Below are positions 30,978 to 44,055 of a stretch of DNA of 64,000 nucleotides, piece after piece. Numbering within the stretch: the first letter of the stretch is position 1; each line of letters opens with the position of its first letter. The notes below the pieces were generated by a model, which was not told where the DNA came from, made no database searches, and saw only the letters and a program-made list of their open reading frames with translations. This DNA comes from Arabidopsis thaliana (taxonomy: Eukaryota > Streptophyta > Magnoliopsida > Brassicales > Brassicaceae), in the NCBI RefSeq assembly GCF_000001735.4, contig NC_003076.8, positions 4,774,001 through 4,838,000 of the forward strand. Direction: 5' to 3'. The position numbers were made by a program, and so were the translations under genes.

Positions 30978-31886
30978 CGAAGAAGTCGTTAAAGTGCCTG
31001 CGATTATTAACACGTTGGATTAATTCACTGCTCAGCTTTCCAAATTTTAGTGGGCTTATATAAAACGGGCTCTTGATTATTTTAGGCCCATCTATTTTTC
31101 AGTGAAGTCATTGCCCTATAATTCGAACTTCGACGATTGAACCTATCGTTCAGTGAAGTCATAATAATTTGTTATTCAGTTTAGTTTGTTCCTTTATTCT
31201 CTTTTTGTTATTTTCGAAGCAATGCTTCGACAAGAATACACTCTATGGACGTTACTTATTACTTTACTTACGTAAAGAAATTGACCTAATACAAACTTTA
31301 CTTACGTAAGAAACTTAACTGACATAAAACATCTATCCAACCAATCTGTCATTCAATTGCATGCAGAGACGTGCCTAGATGAAAAAATAACATTTGCTCT
31401 CATCTTCCCCTACACCCTTTAAATATCACAATATATTTTGGGTCCCAATTTTTTTTTTTATAATCTTCATCTGGTAAAACATGCTTTTTTAGTGGTCAAT
31501 CATTTTGTGTTTTACGTTCATAGCTCCATTTCGTATAGGAACGGGAGTATAATTAAAAAGTTGAACGGACAGATTCAAACAAAATACAATCATAAATTTT
31601 CTTTTTTTCATCATTCTTTAATACTTGTAAAACGTTGAAATTTATTTACTTTTCACCAATTTGATTGTTTGGACTTTGGAGTAGTACTATGTAAACAAAC
31701 ACTATTTTGTAACGTTAATTAACATCTACACAAACAACTTTAGGTAAGTAAATAAAGTCAAATAAATCATAGTTTGTTTTTTTGGAAACATCAAGTCAAA
31801 AAACAATAACTACTCTTTGGAAATACAATTATGTAAAAAATCCCACCTAAATAGTCTTTGTGAAACAAATGTAAGAAAACAAAAAA
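30978..31886. other. Divergent promoter region APTG1 / UGT
   Basis: Site II-like AGTGGGCT, GGGCT and AGGCCCAT at 31049-31090 lie about 75-115 bp upstream of APTG1. An imperfect direct repeat ACTTTACTTACGTAA occurs at about 31261 and 31296. Otherwise AT-rich with no gene. Confidence 0.45.
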
Positions 31887-33759
31887 ATGGCCGTTTCATC
31901 GTCGCATCATGCGGTTCTCTTCCCTTACATGTCAAAAGGCCACACGATTCCTCTCCTCCAATTCGCCCGTCTCCTCCTCCGTCACCGCCGTATCGTCTCC
32001 GTAGACGACGAAGAACCAACCATTTCCGTCACCGTCTTCACCACCCCAAAAAACCAACCATTCGTCTCAAACTTCCTCTCTGACGTCGCATCATCTATCA
32101 AAGTAATCTCCCTCCCTTTCCCTGAAAACATCGCCGGAATCCCTCCCGGCGTCGAGAGCACCGACATGCTCCCTTCCATATCACTTTACGTGCCCTTCAC
32201 GCGCGCAACCAAATCTCTCCAGCCTTTCTTCGAAGCAGAACTCAAGAATCTTGAGAAAGTTTCTTTCATGGTCTCCGATGGATTCTTATGGTGGACATCG
32301 GAATCCGCCGCTAAATTTGAGATCCCGAGACTTGCCTTCTACGGCATGAACTCCTACGCATCGGCTATGTGCTCCGCCATTTCGGTACACGAGCTCTTTA
32401 CCAAACCGGAAAGTGTTAAATCTGATACTGAACCGGTTACTGTACCGGATTTTCCATGGATATGTGTTAAGAAGTGTGAGTTCGATCCGGTTTTGACCGA
32501 ACCGGATCAATCGGATCCAGCGTTCGAGCTACTCATTGACCATCTTATGTCCACCAAGAAAAGCCGTGGAGTTATAGTGAACAGCTTTTACGAGCTCGAG
32601 TCAACGTTCGTTGACTACCGGCTCCGTGATAACGATGAACCAAAACCGTGGTGTGTTGGGCCTTTGTGTTTGGTAAATCCTCCAAAACCGGAGAGTGATA
32701 AACCGGATTGGATTCATTGGTTGGACCGGAAACTAGAGGAAAGATGTCCGGTTATGTATGTGGCGTTTGGAACGCAGGCTGAGATATCGAACGAGCAGCT
32801 CAAGGAAATAGCATTAGGGTTGGAAGATTCCAAGGTACGTTAAAGAATGGATTAATGCCAACTTAAAACCTCATATTAATACAGTTGACCAATCACTTTT
32901 ATTATTCCACCAAATTCCATGCATGTCCTTTTATTTGTTTTTGGTATCAACCCATAAAACATTTTTTAGTCTATATATATATATATAAAGAAAAGTATTG
33001 TTTTGTGAATTTACGTGGTCTTGATTGTTTTAAAAAGGTCAATTTCTTGTGGGTCACGAGAAAGGACTTGGAAGAAGTAACTGGAGGATTAGGGTTCGAA
33101 AAGAGAGTGAAAGAGCATGGGATGATTGTGAGAGATTGGGTAGACCAATGGGAGATATTGTCACATAAAAGTGTCAAAGGGTTTTTGAGTCATTGTGGAT
33201 GGAACTCGGCGCAAGAGAGTATTTGCGCTGGGGTTCCACTACTCGCTTGGCCAATGATGGCAGAGCAGCCACTCAATGCGAAGTTGGTAGTGGAGGAGCT
33301 AAAGATCGGAGTAAGAATCGAAACAGAAGATGTAAGTGTGAAAGGATTCGTGACAAGAGAAGAACTTAGTCGAAAGGTACCGTATATATACCCTTTCATG
33401 TTTCCATCTTTTGTTTTAATTGGTGTCATGCATATATTAGAATAAAATGTTTTGAATATGGTAATCATGGCTTTGCTTTTTGACTAACAAATTAACAAGA
33501 AGGAAGCCTCTTTTTCCGTTTGACTGTAGAGTACCCCTTGATTGTATTTATTATTTGTACTATTTAGGTTAAACAATTGATGGAGGGAGAGATGGGGAAG
33601 ACAACGATGAAGAATGTAAAAGAGTATGCGAAAATGGCGAAAAAAGCTATGGCTCAAGGGACTGGTTCGTCTTGGAAGAGTTTGGATTCGCTTCTGGAAG
33701 AGCTTTGTAAGAGTAGAGAGCCAGACGGTGTTAATAAGTTGTCAAGTTCTGATGCTTAG
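31887..33759 (+). CDS. UDP-glycosyltransferase, family 1 (UGT90A-like), At5g14860
   Basis: Cytosolic glycosyltransferase moving sugar from a UDP-sugar to a small acceptor that cannot be named from sequence. Exons 31887-32834, 33038-33376, 33568-33759; 492 residues. The N-terminal acceptor-binding half starts MAVSSSHHAVLFPYMSKGHTIP with the catalytic-type His in GHTIP. The PSPG box in exon 2 runs from about residue 353: WVDQWEILSHKSVKGFLSHCGWNS, then GVPLLAWPMMAEQ with the terminal Gln. The subfamily call (UGT90A) is from memory and tentative. Both introns lie in the C-terminal half. The gene converges with CNGC18. Confidence 0.92.
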
Positions 33760-34267
33760 AGAGATTAAGGATTGGATAACAAAACGGCTTCGTACCTAAT
33801 TTTAGTCATTAAATATGTTAGGTTTGTTGAAAAGTTGGTCCATTCTTCTCAATTGGATATGAATGACTAATTTGGAGTTCTAATTCTTGGTTTTGGTCTT
33901 ATAGTTTCAAAAAATTTCAATTGCATTCAGTGGTTGCTTTATGAGATTTTTGCTATCTTTGAGGTTAATATTGGCTGGTCAATCCGAAGAAGCTATCAAC
34001 ACCTTAGTGTTCTTCTGAAAGACTTAAAAATGAGTTTGTATGCAAAAGTAGTATCTACTATGAGAAGAAATCAGACTATATAACATTGAGACAGTTTAAG
34101 AACAATGTATTTTTACTCTACACTCGTTTTCTATATCTAACATCCTCAAACCGAAACGAAAAGAAAAGAAAAATTACAAGTTGAAATAATTAAGGGAGTT
34201 TCCTAACTATTTACCATCTAAAACCAAACAGTTCACACAAAAGTTTTTTGCCCATAATGACTACACT
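33760..34267. other. Convergent 3' spacer UGT / CNGC18
   Basis: 3'-UTR sequence of both genes. Nothing else was seen. Confidence 0.6.
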
Positions 34268-36897
34268 TTAAACGTCTTCTTTATCTATAGAGAAATCAGG
34301 CTCATCTGGTTTGAATAGTTGAGGCATCTTCAAACTGGTGGAAGATCCATCTTTCTTACCAGTACTACTACTTGAAGCCTTTTGATTTGTTCCTCTTCTC
34401 GTGTTCGCCGCAAATTTAGATGCTAAGATCGTTGCTCCCAGATTTGTGTTGTCCATTGATCCGCCTTCCTCGTCACTTCCATAGTAATACTCTCTAGTTT
34501 CTTCGTCTTCTTCATTGTAACCTGTTTCATCCGGGTAATAGTATCCGCTACTCTCGTGAAGGCTGAGCTCTTTCGCAAGCTTTCTTCGCTTGTATCTTCT
34601 CCATGCAGATTGGACAAAACATGCTCCCCATGCTCTCCATTGATGTGAGTAGTACCTGAAAGCGTGTTGAAGCTTTTTGCTTTGAAGACGTTTGAACTGA
34701 TGAGCAACAAACTTAAGATCCTCTGCGCTTAATGCAAAGGCTTCTACTTCAGAGAGGGCACGGACGCTTCGTGTTGAAGACGGAAGATTGAGTGTAGAGT
34801 TTGGCATTAAGGCCCATGTAAGAAGTTCTTCCCCACAGAAATCGCCAGGTCGTAGAGTAGTGGAGTTGAAGAAACCAGATCTTCCTCCATTTGTTGTTGA
34901 GCTCTCTATTTGTCCTCGGATCACAAATAGCATCTCATTCACCGGATCACCTTCACGGAATATGTATGTCCCGGCCGTGCTTAAAGATGAGACAAGGCAT
35001 CCGCATATAGCATCAAGAAGTTGATCATCCATTTGAGAGAAGAACGGGACCTGCACTTACCACAACAATGTGACTTCTGAATTGAAAAACAATCAAATCC
35101 ATAACAGTTTTTGATGACTGAGTTGATGTATGTACCCGGCGAACAAGGGAGAGACAAAGATGACGTTGGATTTCACGGCGTAAATCTGTAGGTAATGAAT
35201 GGAGGATTGATTCTTCATCGACACCTCTGGTTGCAAGCCATTTGTATTGGACAAATCTTCGGACACGTTCTTGAAGCTCTGGAGGTAGTTGACGATGTCT
35301 CATCCATTCTTCAGTGTCTCTTCTCTTAACTCTCCATTCCTCAACTCTTACTGACATCGATTGCAGAGAAGACTTTCCACCAAATTAAAAATCATGAAGT
35401 CTATTGTTAGAAAGACAAAAAAATGTCTCTGTATTGAAAAGTTTTGCAGAGTGATGCATAAGCTCTGAATCTTACTTGCATGTTACCAATCAGGAGTGTG
35501 AAGAGAATCAACCCAAAAATACAAATTGTTATACAGAACAAGGTCTCGCCAAGGTATACACTTGTGGTTATATTCTGTCCATAAGAACTGTGAAACAAAA
35601 CCTTTATTAAAACCAAAGGAGGACAATTTAAGCAGATACTGGTTAGATAAAAGGTTGTCATACCTTAGATTTCTTAAACCCCACCAAAGACAATACAAGT
35701 ACTTGGACACAAAATCTGTTGTAGCAACTTGAGTGGTAAAGGCTTCAGCAAACATTCCGAATTTGAAATTGGTAGTGCTGCTTGTAGCATCACAATGAGA
35801 AAGGACCTGAGTAACGTTCTGCCAATACTGGCGCTCTGGTTGTTCTAAACTCTTGCAATCCAAGAAGCTAGGAAGACAATCCAAAACTCTCAAAGCGTTG
35901 TCTTTCTTGCATACGTTGGACCAGCACGAAAACTGCCGCCCGATTGATGACAGATACCACATTGCTCCTAACACCTGCCCACAAATAGAGATTCTTAGCA
36001 ACTTAAAACTGAAGAAACCTAAAGATTTGAAAAAACACACAAGATAAAGAAAACTTACGTGACTAGCAAGGATGTACAATAGGAGGTTGTATGCAGCTCC
36101 TGCCCAAGCAGTCTTGGCGATAAACCCGGTTGTTTTGATAATCCTTTGGTTGAGTGGGAATATGATGAATGATCTTGGAATGTATTGAACAAGAACGATA
36201 AGTGCGAGAGTGCTATTGGCATGATTAGCAGTTCCATTTGTGGCCGCTGGAATTACTAGCCAAATAACAAGCTGAGATCAAAAGATAGTCAGAAACAAAG
36301 CATGAGGCTCCCAAAATATCTCTGTTCTTTAATCTTCTAGCTACCGCCTAACGATTTTTGAACATTGATCTTAGCTAATCGTAATCCATATCATTGCTTT
36401 CACATTCAAAATAAGAGCAAAATCTTAAGAACCTGAGGAAGGGGAAGCATGGCGGCGACATCAATGAGGAAATCTGTCTTCAAGTATCTCATAGCAATCT
36501 CTCTAGAATCCATAACAAGCTCACCGCGACCAAAAACACGAGAACTCCTCGCGACGAACGCAGTTCTGAATTTCATGAAAATGTGCAAGAGGTGGAAGAT
36601 ATCGGCGACTGTACGGAAGAAAGTGACAGTAGCGGCGAGGCTGATGTCGATGGAGAGACACGCCGGACCACCGACGTAAGGGACGTAGAAATAGAAAGGA
36701 TCGAGGAAGAGAGCGAGGATTGAGGTAATGAGAAAGACGTGGTTCCAATAGGTGACGATGTTGCTGTCCGGGTCCAGGATCTGATGCCGCCATAGGACGC
36801 TGAATTGGCTACCGTCAGATCCTCGATTTGAGGCGGCGGTGGAGGCGGAGGTTATGGTCTCCGGGAGGAGGCAGCGGAGAGACCGGATTTTATTCAT
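34268..36897 (-). CDS. CNGC18: Cyclic nucleotide-gated channel 18
   Basis: Plasma-membrane Ca2+-permeable channel, known to be essential for pollen tube tip growth and guidance. Exons right to left: 36433-36897, 36059-36271, 35664-35974, 35476-35587, 35136-35372, 34268-35050; 706 residues, as known for CNGC18. Six membrane helices lie within about residues 45-370 (S1 at WNHVFLITSILALF, S4-like basic VLVQYIPRSFIIFPLNQRI) and the pore loop FGLRNLSS-type is at LWWGLRNLSSYGQNITTSVY. The cyclic-nucleotide-binding domain follows from about residue 445: VPFFSQMDDQLLDAICGCLV, GTYIFREGDPVNEMLFVIRG and RPGDFCGEELLTWAL. It ends in a calmodulin-binding IQ-type helix (AWGACFVQSAWRRYKRRK) and an acidic, Ser-rich tail. 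Intact. Confidence 0.97.
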
Positions 36898-39800
36898 CTT
36901 CCATGGCGGATTCCGGTGTTAAATCGGATTCCGCATTAACACAGAGAGAGATTGAGATTGATGGACAGAGAGGCTAGGTGGTTGCGTCGTGTGATTTTTT
37001 GTTTTTTTGGGTTTTTGCATTTTGTTTTTGATGATTATGGAAGAAGGAGAGGATTTCTCGCGGGAAAACTGAGAGAAGGGCCATGGAAATAGGGGGAAGG
37101 GTAGTTTTTGAAAATATGATGGGAGAATGAGGGTATTTACGGAATGTTATAGTTGCGGGTCTCGTTTGTTTATGCTGTTTTTGTGTTCTCAAAACAGCAC
37201 ACGTTTTGCATCTCAAAACTTCAATCGACACAATATCTACTGTTCTTAGTTGTTGGACCCACCGGCCCAATAGTTATAGATCGGCCCAATAGTTATTTTT
37301 TTCTACTTTTTTTCTATGAAAATCAAAGGGATATATACTATATATGCTTTAGGATTTTAAAATTACACATTATAATGTATACAATTGCTATGATCATTTC
37401 TATTGATAAACTAATAATGTTTTTAGTAGTTTTAACTTAAAGTCCGGTTTAATATTGTTTAGTTCAATTGTTCAAAGAATAAAAAAAAAAATTATAATTA
37501 ATTCGTAAAACCATGATAAGATTAGTTAAAATATCTAATTCGTTATGAGGTTCATTAGAATTTATTTAAGTGAATTATTGAAGTTTTATGAGCTACATTT
37601 ATTATATTTTGTCAACACATTAAACCCGTAATTCAATTATACTGTCTTTTGTAGTATTTCCGTTTTTGACATCAGTTTAACAAATTGTCTTACATAATTC
37701 ATTTGTTGTTGTTATGTACTATTAAAAGTATATAGAAGCACGCGTACCAAACATTCTGTGACAATATGTGGTAGTGGGAAGATAGTGTACATGCTTGTTG
37801 ACACCATCCATAAGATAGTGTACCTATAAAATAACAAAAAGGGAATAGAAATCCTTAGAAACAATTATGCGAATATAAAAGGGATAATAAGAAGTGAGAA
37901 TAATAAAATGAATACTGAAATTAAAAATTACGTCACGGAAAAATGATGTTTATCCACACAAAAAGAACAACAACTTCCATCATATCATATAGAGGGACAT
38001 ACTAACTTTTCCACTTCCAAAAAATCACACTTATGCGTAATTGTTTTCTCTAACAATAATGACGTATTTTAGTCCTTCAAATTTTAGTACTCCATCATTT
38101 TCCGATTAGACACAAAGTAGTAATTTCAATATAAAAAATTAATAACAAGCTTTTATAAATGATTATGATAACTTATACTAACATATGTGACAATATTGTT
38201 TTCTCTATGCTTGTTAAACGTAATTAAGAAACAATGATGTTAATTACTCCAACTAATTCATGGATCTAGAAATACGATGTTGGTTAAACATTATTATCGA
38301 CTAATTTATTACTTCGTTAATGGCTGCTATTAAGTATGACCACGTGTGGCAGATTTGAGATGTTTAGCGATCTTTAAATATAGAATCCGACGGGATCCAA
38401 TTCTCCTCTTTTTTTTTTATTCCACTTTGCCACTGTGATTATATAATAAGTATGATTAATTAAGAGATTTACATTCTATTGATTTACTTTATTATTTTAT
38501 TCATGTGGAGTAGACTATACGACAACTACTTTATCGTTACTTTTTAATTTTATTTTTTAGTGAAAATTTGCTAGTCAAGTTTAGAAAATTCAAAATAGCA
38601 TTTCACTTTTATATGCACGATTGATTTCGTTGCTTATATTAAGATAAGGAAAACAAATGTTACTCTTCCTAAAAAAATTGTTCTTTGAGAATACAATTTA
38701 CGTGTTCCTCTTTTCAATAAAGTCGCTGGTGTTTATGAAACACACATTAGAAAGAAAAAAAAAAGATTTAAAACATTTATGAAGATGGCAAAGGTTCCCA
38801 CTTCCCATTGTAGGAAGCAACAAATTTCCTTTTTGTTTGATTAATATAAATGCTTACGGGACGCAAGAAGAAATTTCGTGATCGTGAACATATTAATCAT
38901 TTGGGACCCTAATGAAAAAGACTAATAAAATCTTTTGTTTTATCGAATAAAAAGTAGATTGTAGTTTTGTGAAGTTTAAAGCACTCGCTTATCAATTGTT
39001 TTATCTAAAGAAATAAGATAAGCTGCTTTCAAAGTGGTAAGAGTTAGGTCTTGATAAAAAAAAAGTCTTGAAGGTGGTGCCACACCAAAATCCTTGCACC
39101 TTTCTATTACATACACACGTGTATAGAGATTTTTAGTCATATCTTTGAATAAATAATCTTTGGATATATGTATAGTGAATAATTTGTGGGTTTGAGAGTT
39201 GGAGAGGATGAACTACAGGTCACGTAATATACCCTAAAATAAACCATCACGAAAGAATAGAATAGAGAATCTCTTGGTACTATCAAACAAACAATAAAAA
39301 AAAAAAAAAGTAAAAGTGACGAAGACACCAATCTATTCATTTCCCACCCATCTCCCATTAATATTTCTTTCATCTCTTATTATTTTTTACATGCATATTT
39401 TTCTATCTCTAACCTTTTGTTTTTGGTTCACTCAAAATTTGTGGTACTTTGATCCACATATAATATTTGCATATGTTAGTACGGTCTTATATAATAGCCA
39501 TGTGATAGTAAACCCTTTCACAACATACAGTAAATATACCTAGTATATATAGTTTCAACGGTTCAAGATTCAAAATATCGTCTTAAACAGCGACCAGATA
39601 TTCTTGAACCTCCAAAACGATCTAATTTTAATAAATTGGTGAATGAAATCGATTTATTAGTTTAAGCTTTTAAAATCGGTTTTGATCAATCAAATCGGCC
39701 TAGTGTGAAAAAACAGAAATTTTTCTATTTTCTTTTTTTTTTTTTTTTTTTTTTTGCAGCGAATCTATAATACATGTAAAATTAACTAGTGTGAAAAAAT

Positions 39801-40243
39801 GTTACAAAGATCTTACGTGAATTTCGACACAATCACCTATATATAGTCAAAAATGAATTTTGATATAATAATACTAATATACTTAACCATATAAAAAGAT
39901 TTGCACATTCTTCCATAACAAAGAAGGCCCCACTAATTTTCTTAAGGAGTATGTTATTTTGCAGTTATATTTGTGGCAGTTATCTTAATCATTCTTTCAT
40001 ATGTTTTGTCTGTGTGTTTCCTCTCTCTCTCTCTCTTTGTGGTTCTTGATTTTGTTGGCCAAACCTTTTCCTTTGTACCTTCAATGCCATTAATCACAAA
40101 CCCAAAGAATCCATAGAGAAAAAGTTCCTAACGTCAATCGAATTAAATTCCCCACTTTTCCACAAAAACTAAATCGCATCTTTTGAAGTTTCTCATCTCC
40201 CAAAAATGTTATTCCTTTGATCTTTAGATACAAAACCCATTCA
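36898..40243. other. 3.3-kb AT-rich promoter spacer CNGC18 / KUP8
   Basis: No gene is supported. Two site II motifs (CGGCCCAATAGTTAT twice, 37263-37292) lie about 370 bp upstream of CNGC18. Poly-T at about 39729-39756, and a CT microsatellite at 40020-40036 in the KUP8 leader or promoter. Confidence 0.5.
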
Positions 40244-43200
40244 ATGGATCTCGAGCGTCTAAGCCCAAGAAATCCAGTTAAGGTATAAAATTCTCAATAT
40301 TCAATTCCATAATCCTTTCTTTCTTTTAGTTGCTTAAATTGGTAATGGTTTTTGCAGAAAGAATCTTGGTGGACGGTTCTGACATTAGCTTACCAAAGCT
40401 TAGGTGTAGTCTACGGAGATTTAGCAACTTCACCATTGTATGTCTACAAGAGCACTTTTGCTGAAGACATAACACATTCTGAGACAAACGAAGAGATCTT
40501 TGGTGTTCTGTCTCTTATCTTCTGGACATTAACTTTAATCCCACTTGTTAAATACGTTTTTATTGTTCTTCGTGCTGATGATAATGGTGAAGGTGGGACT
40601 TTTGCTCTCTACTCTTTATTATGTCGCCATGCTAGAATCAGCTCTTTGCCCAATTTCCAGCTCGCTGATGAGGACCTTTCTGAGTATAAGAAAAATTCCG
40701 GGGAGAATCCGATGAGATTAAAAGTTCCGGGGTGGAGTTTGAAAAACACTCTGGAGAAGCATAAGTTTCTGCAGAATATGTTACTTGTTCTTGCTCTGAT
40801 TGGGACTTGTATGGTTATTGGTGATGGTGTTCTCACACCTGCAATCTCTGGTAAAAGATTGTTTCCTTTTTGTTAGATTTGTGTGGATTTCTCAAGATCT
40901 TTAGTAGTTGATGGTTTTGTATTATTTTTGGGTGTGAATTTGCAGTTTTCTCAGCAGTCTCTGGATTAGAATTATCCATGTCTAAGCAGCAACATCAATG
41001 TAAGCTCTTTACTTCTTTTGATCAGGATGTAAAATTGGAATTTTTAGTATCACTAGATCCCCAAAATGTCAAATTATGCTATTTTTAGTGTTTTCCTCTG
41101 AAGTTTAGTCCATACTGTTTAAGATAGTTTAGGAGCAGGATTTGCTGCATCAGGTAGTTTTAGATTAGCTATTTTGGTCTTTCTTTTGTCCACATAGTCA
41201 ATTGGCTACTTGCATGTTAGGTTGAATCCATGTAGGATCAACAAGAAGCTTCTTAATTATGTATAAAATAAGTTAATTAACTTTTTTTTTTGGTGTGGAA
41301 GGTGAGTCTGATGCAGATGCATTCTTATAATCATAAGATAATGAATGTGGTTTAGGAGTTAATAATTTATTAAAGATATAAAATCTAAAGGAATATAAAA
41401 GTCATAAAGCTTATACCTTTTGAAAACTCAAGTGGTCAAAGAAAAAGGTAGTTGGTTTGGATAAGAAGACTATCAAGTCATAAAGTTCTTATGAATTTGA
41501 AGTAACCTTCTTTATTTGAATCATTAACCTGCACAATTCTTGCAGATGTGGAGGTGCCTGTGGTCTGTGCCATACTGATACTCTTGTTCTCGCTACAACA
41601 CTATGGAACACATCGTTTAGGTTTTGTTTTTGCTCCCATTGTGCTTGCATGGCTTCTCTGTATAAGCACCATTGGTGTATACAACATCTTCCATTGGAAT
41701 CCTCATGTTTACAAAGCATTGTCTCCTTATTACATCTACAAGTTCCTCAAGAAAACTCGTAAACGCGGATGGATGTCCCTCGGTGGCATCCTTTTATGCA
41801 TTACAGGTAACAAAAGAGAGAAAGAACTGTTTTGTTTTTGAGTTTCAAAGCTTTTTTCCCATAAATTTGTTTCTGTCCTGTTTTCGCAGGCTCGGAAGCT
41901 ATGTTTGCTGATCTAGGACACTTCACTCAGTTGTCAATACAGGTAAAGTTTTGTAAACTTTGAATATTTTGTGTTCTGTTGTTAGCTGTCCCTGAAACCT
42001 GCATGTTTTTTTTGACTCCCTGGCTGCAGATTGCATTCACATTCGCTGTTTACCCGTCGTTAATCCTCGCATACATGGGTCAAGCCGCGTATCTATCTAA
42101 GCACCATGTCCTCCAGAGTGACTACCGGATTGGATTCTATGTTTCTGTACCAGGTATATATCTACTCATCATCTTGTTAACCAGCTAAAATGCAATTCTT
42201 TGTTTGGCATAGTTTTTCACTAGTTTGTTTGTTGTGTACAGAGCAAATAAGATGGCCAGTTTTAGCAATTGCTATATTGGCAGCTGTTGTTGGAAGTCAG
42301 GCAATAATCACAGGAACATTCTCGATCATCAAGCAATGTACTTCTCTAGGTTGCTTCCCAAAAGTCAAAATCGTACACACTTCGTCGAGAATGCATGGTC
42401 AGATATATATCCCTGAGATCAACTGGACTCTCATGCTCTTGTGCTTAGCCGTCACCGTTGGATTCCGCGACACCAAACACATAAGCAATGCATCAGGTAC
42501 AGTATCTGTAACCATAGCCATAACCACTAAACTAACAAATGTATGAAAATCAAGAAACTCTCCGGTTCTGATTTTTTTCTTCTCTGTAATCTGTATGCAG
42601 GTTTGGCGGTTATTACCGTTATGCTAGTAACGACTTGCTTGATGTCTTTGGTAATAGTCTTATGCTGGCGCAAAAGCTCCCTCTACGCACTAGCCTTCAT
42701 TTTCTTCTTCGGAACAATTGAAGTTCTGTATTTCTCAGCTTCACTCATCAAATTCCTCGAAGGGGCTTGGGTTCCAGTCGCACTCTCCTTCATCTTCCTC
42801 CTCATCATGTACGTTTGGCACTACGGAACCCTTAAGCGTTACGAATTTGACGTTCAAAACAAAGTCTCAATCAACTGGCTCCTCACACTTTTCGGCTCTT
42901 CAAACCTCGGAATTGTCCGAGTCCATGGAATCGGCGTGATCAACACCGAACTTGTCTCGGGCATACCAGCTATCTTCTCTCATTTCATCACTAACCTCCC
43001 GGCGTTTCACCAAGTCGTTGTCTTCCTCTGCGTGAAATCTGTCCCCGTCCCGCATGTGAAACCGGAGGAACGGTTTCTAGTGGGAAGGGTTGGACCGAAG
43101 GAGTACCGGCTCTACCGGTGTATAGCCCGGTATGGATACCGCGATGTACACAAAGACGATGTCGAGTTTGAGAATGACCTCATTTGCAGTATCGCGGAGT

Positions 43201-43667
43201 TTATCCGTTCAGATAAACCATTGAATTACTCCCCGGACCCGGAAAATGAATCTGGAATAAATGAGAGGCTAACTGTCGTCGCGGCTTCCTCTTCCAATCT
43301 TGAAGGCGTACAAATCTATGAAGACGATGGTTCTGACAAACAAGAACCATCTTCTTCTTCGGAGGTAATCATGGTGGCTCCTTCTCCGAGATTCAAGAAA
43401 AGGGTACGGTTTGTGTTACCAGAAAGTGCGAGGATCGATAGATCGGCGGAGGAGGAGCTAACAGAGCTCACTGAGGCTCGTGAGGCAGGAATGGCGTTTA
43501 TAATGGGACATTCATATGTGAGAGCAAAATCGGGATCGAGTGTGATGAAGAAGATCGCTATTAACTTTGGCTACGATTTTCTTAGAAGAAACTCAAGGGG
43601 TCCTTGTTATGGTCTCTCTACTCCTCACGCTTCTACTTTAGAAGTTGGTATGGTTTATATCGTTTGA
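40244..43667 (+). CDS. KUP8: KUP/HAK/KT potassium transporter 8
   Basis: Proton-coupled K+ transporter of the KUP/HAK/KT family, in plasma membrane or tonoplast. Exons 40244-40282, 40358-40850, 40946-40999, 41546-41806, 41890-41942, 42030-42153, 42242-42496, 42601-43667; 781 residues. The family signature [19 protein letters not shown] lies in the first helix, then [16 protein letters not shown]. Twelve membrane helices run to about residue 520, with [13 protein letters not shown] and AYMGQAAYL typical of the family. The C-terminal cytosolic half is about 260 residues and includes [20 protein letters not shown] and an acidic Ser-rich loop ([19 protein letters not shown]). Exon 1 encodes only 13 residues. 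KUP8 is from memory the product of At5g14880; KUP2/6/8 act in osmotic and ABA responses. Confidence 0.96.
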
Positions 43668-44055
43668 CTATACTTTTTTCTTTTTTGTTAAATCTGAATA
43701 AACTTCAGTTTTGTAAATTATGGTAAGATAAATTTGTCAGAGTTCTTTTTCGTTGTTGTTGTAATTTTTGTGTAGAGATGTTAGAGTTGCGTGTGGCATA
43801 AGTGACATGCTTTTTGTTTTTGTAATGACTTGTCCCTACTGATTAGGATTCAAAGAGAAAAGGATTGAAGAATAAGCAGACAAGACTGAGCATATGATTC
43901 TTGTCTCTTTATGTTTCTTTAACTCCAAATCTTCTCTTTTGTCGGTTTATCTCATCATATATGTAAGTGCATAGAAACACATATACATGTACAATTGCAT
44001 ATTTATCTACTCTCTGAACTTGTGAGCAACTCTTGCTCTGTTTTCCTTAAAAAAA
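43668..44055. other. KUP8 3' UTR and NHL gene promoter
   Basis: Short intergenic region. No further gene was seen. Confidence 0.6.

Noticed and set aside
31817-32083. Overlapping ORF at the start of the UGT gene
   Set aside because: A +2 frame shadow of the UGT N-terminus; the frame with the GHTIP motif and PSPG box is the real one.
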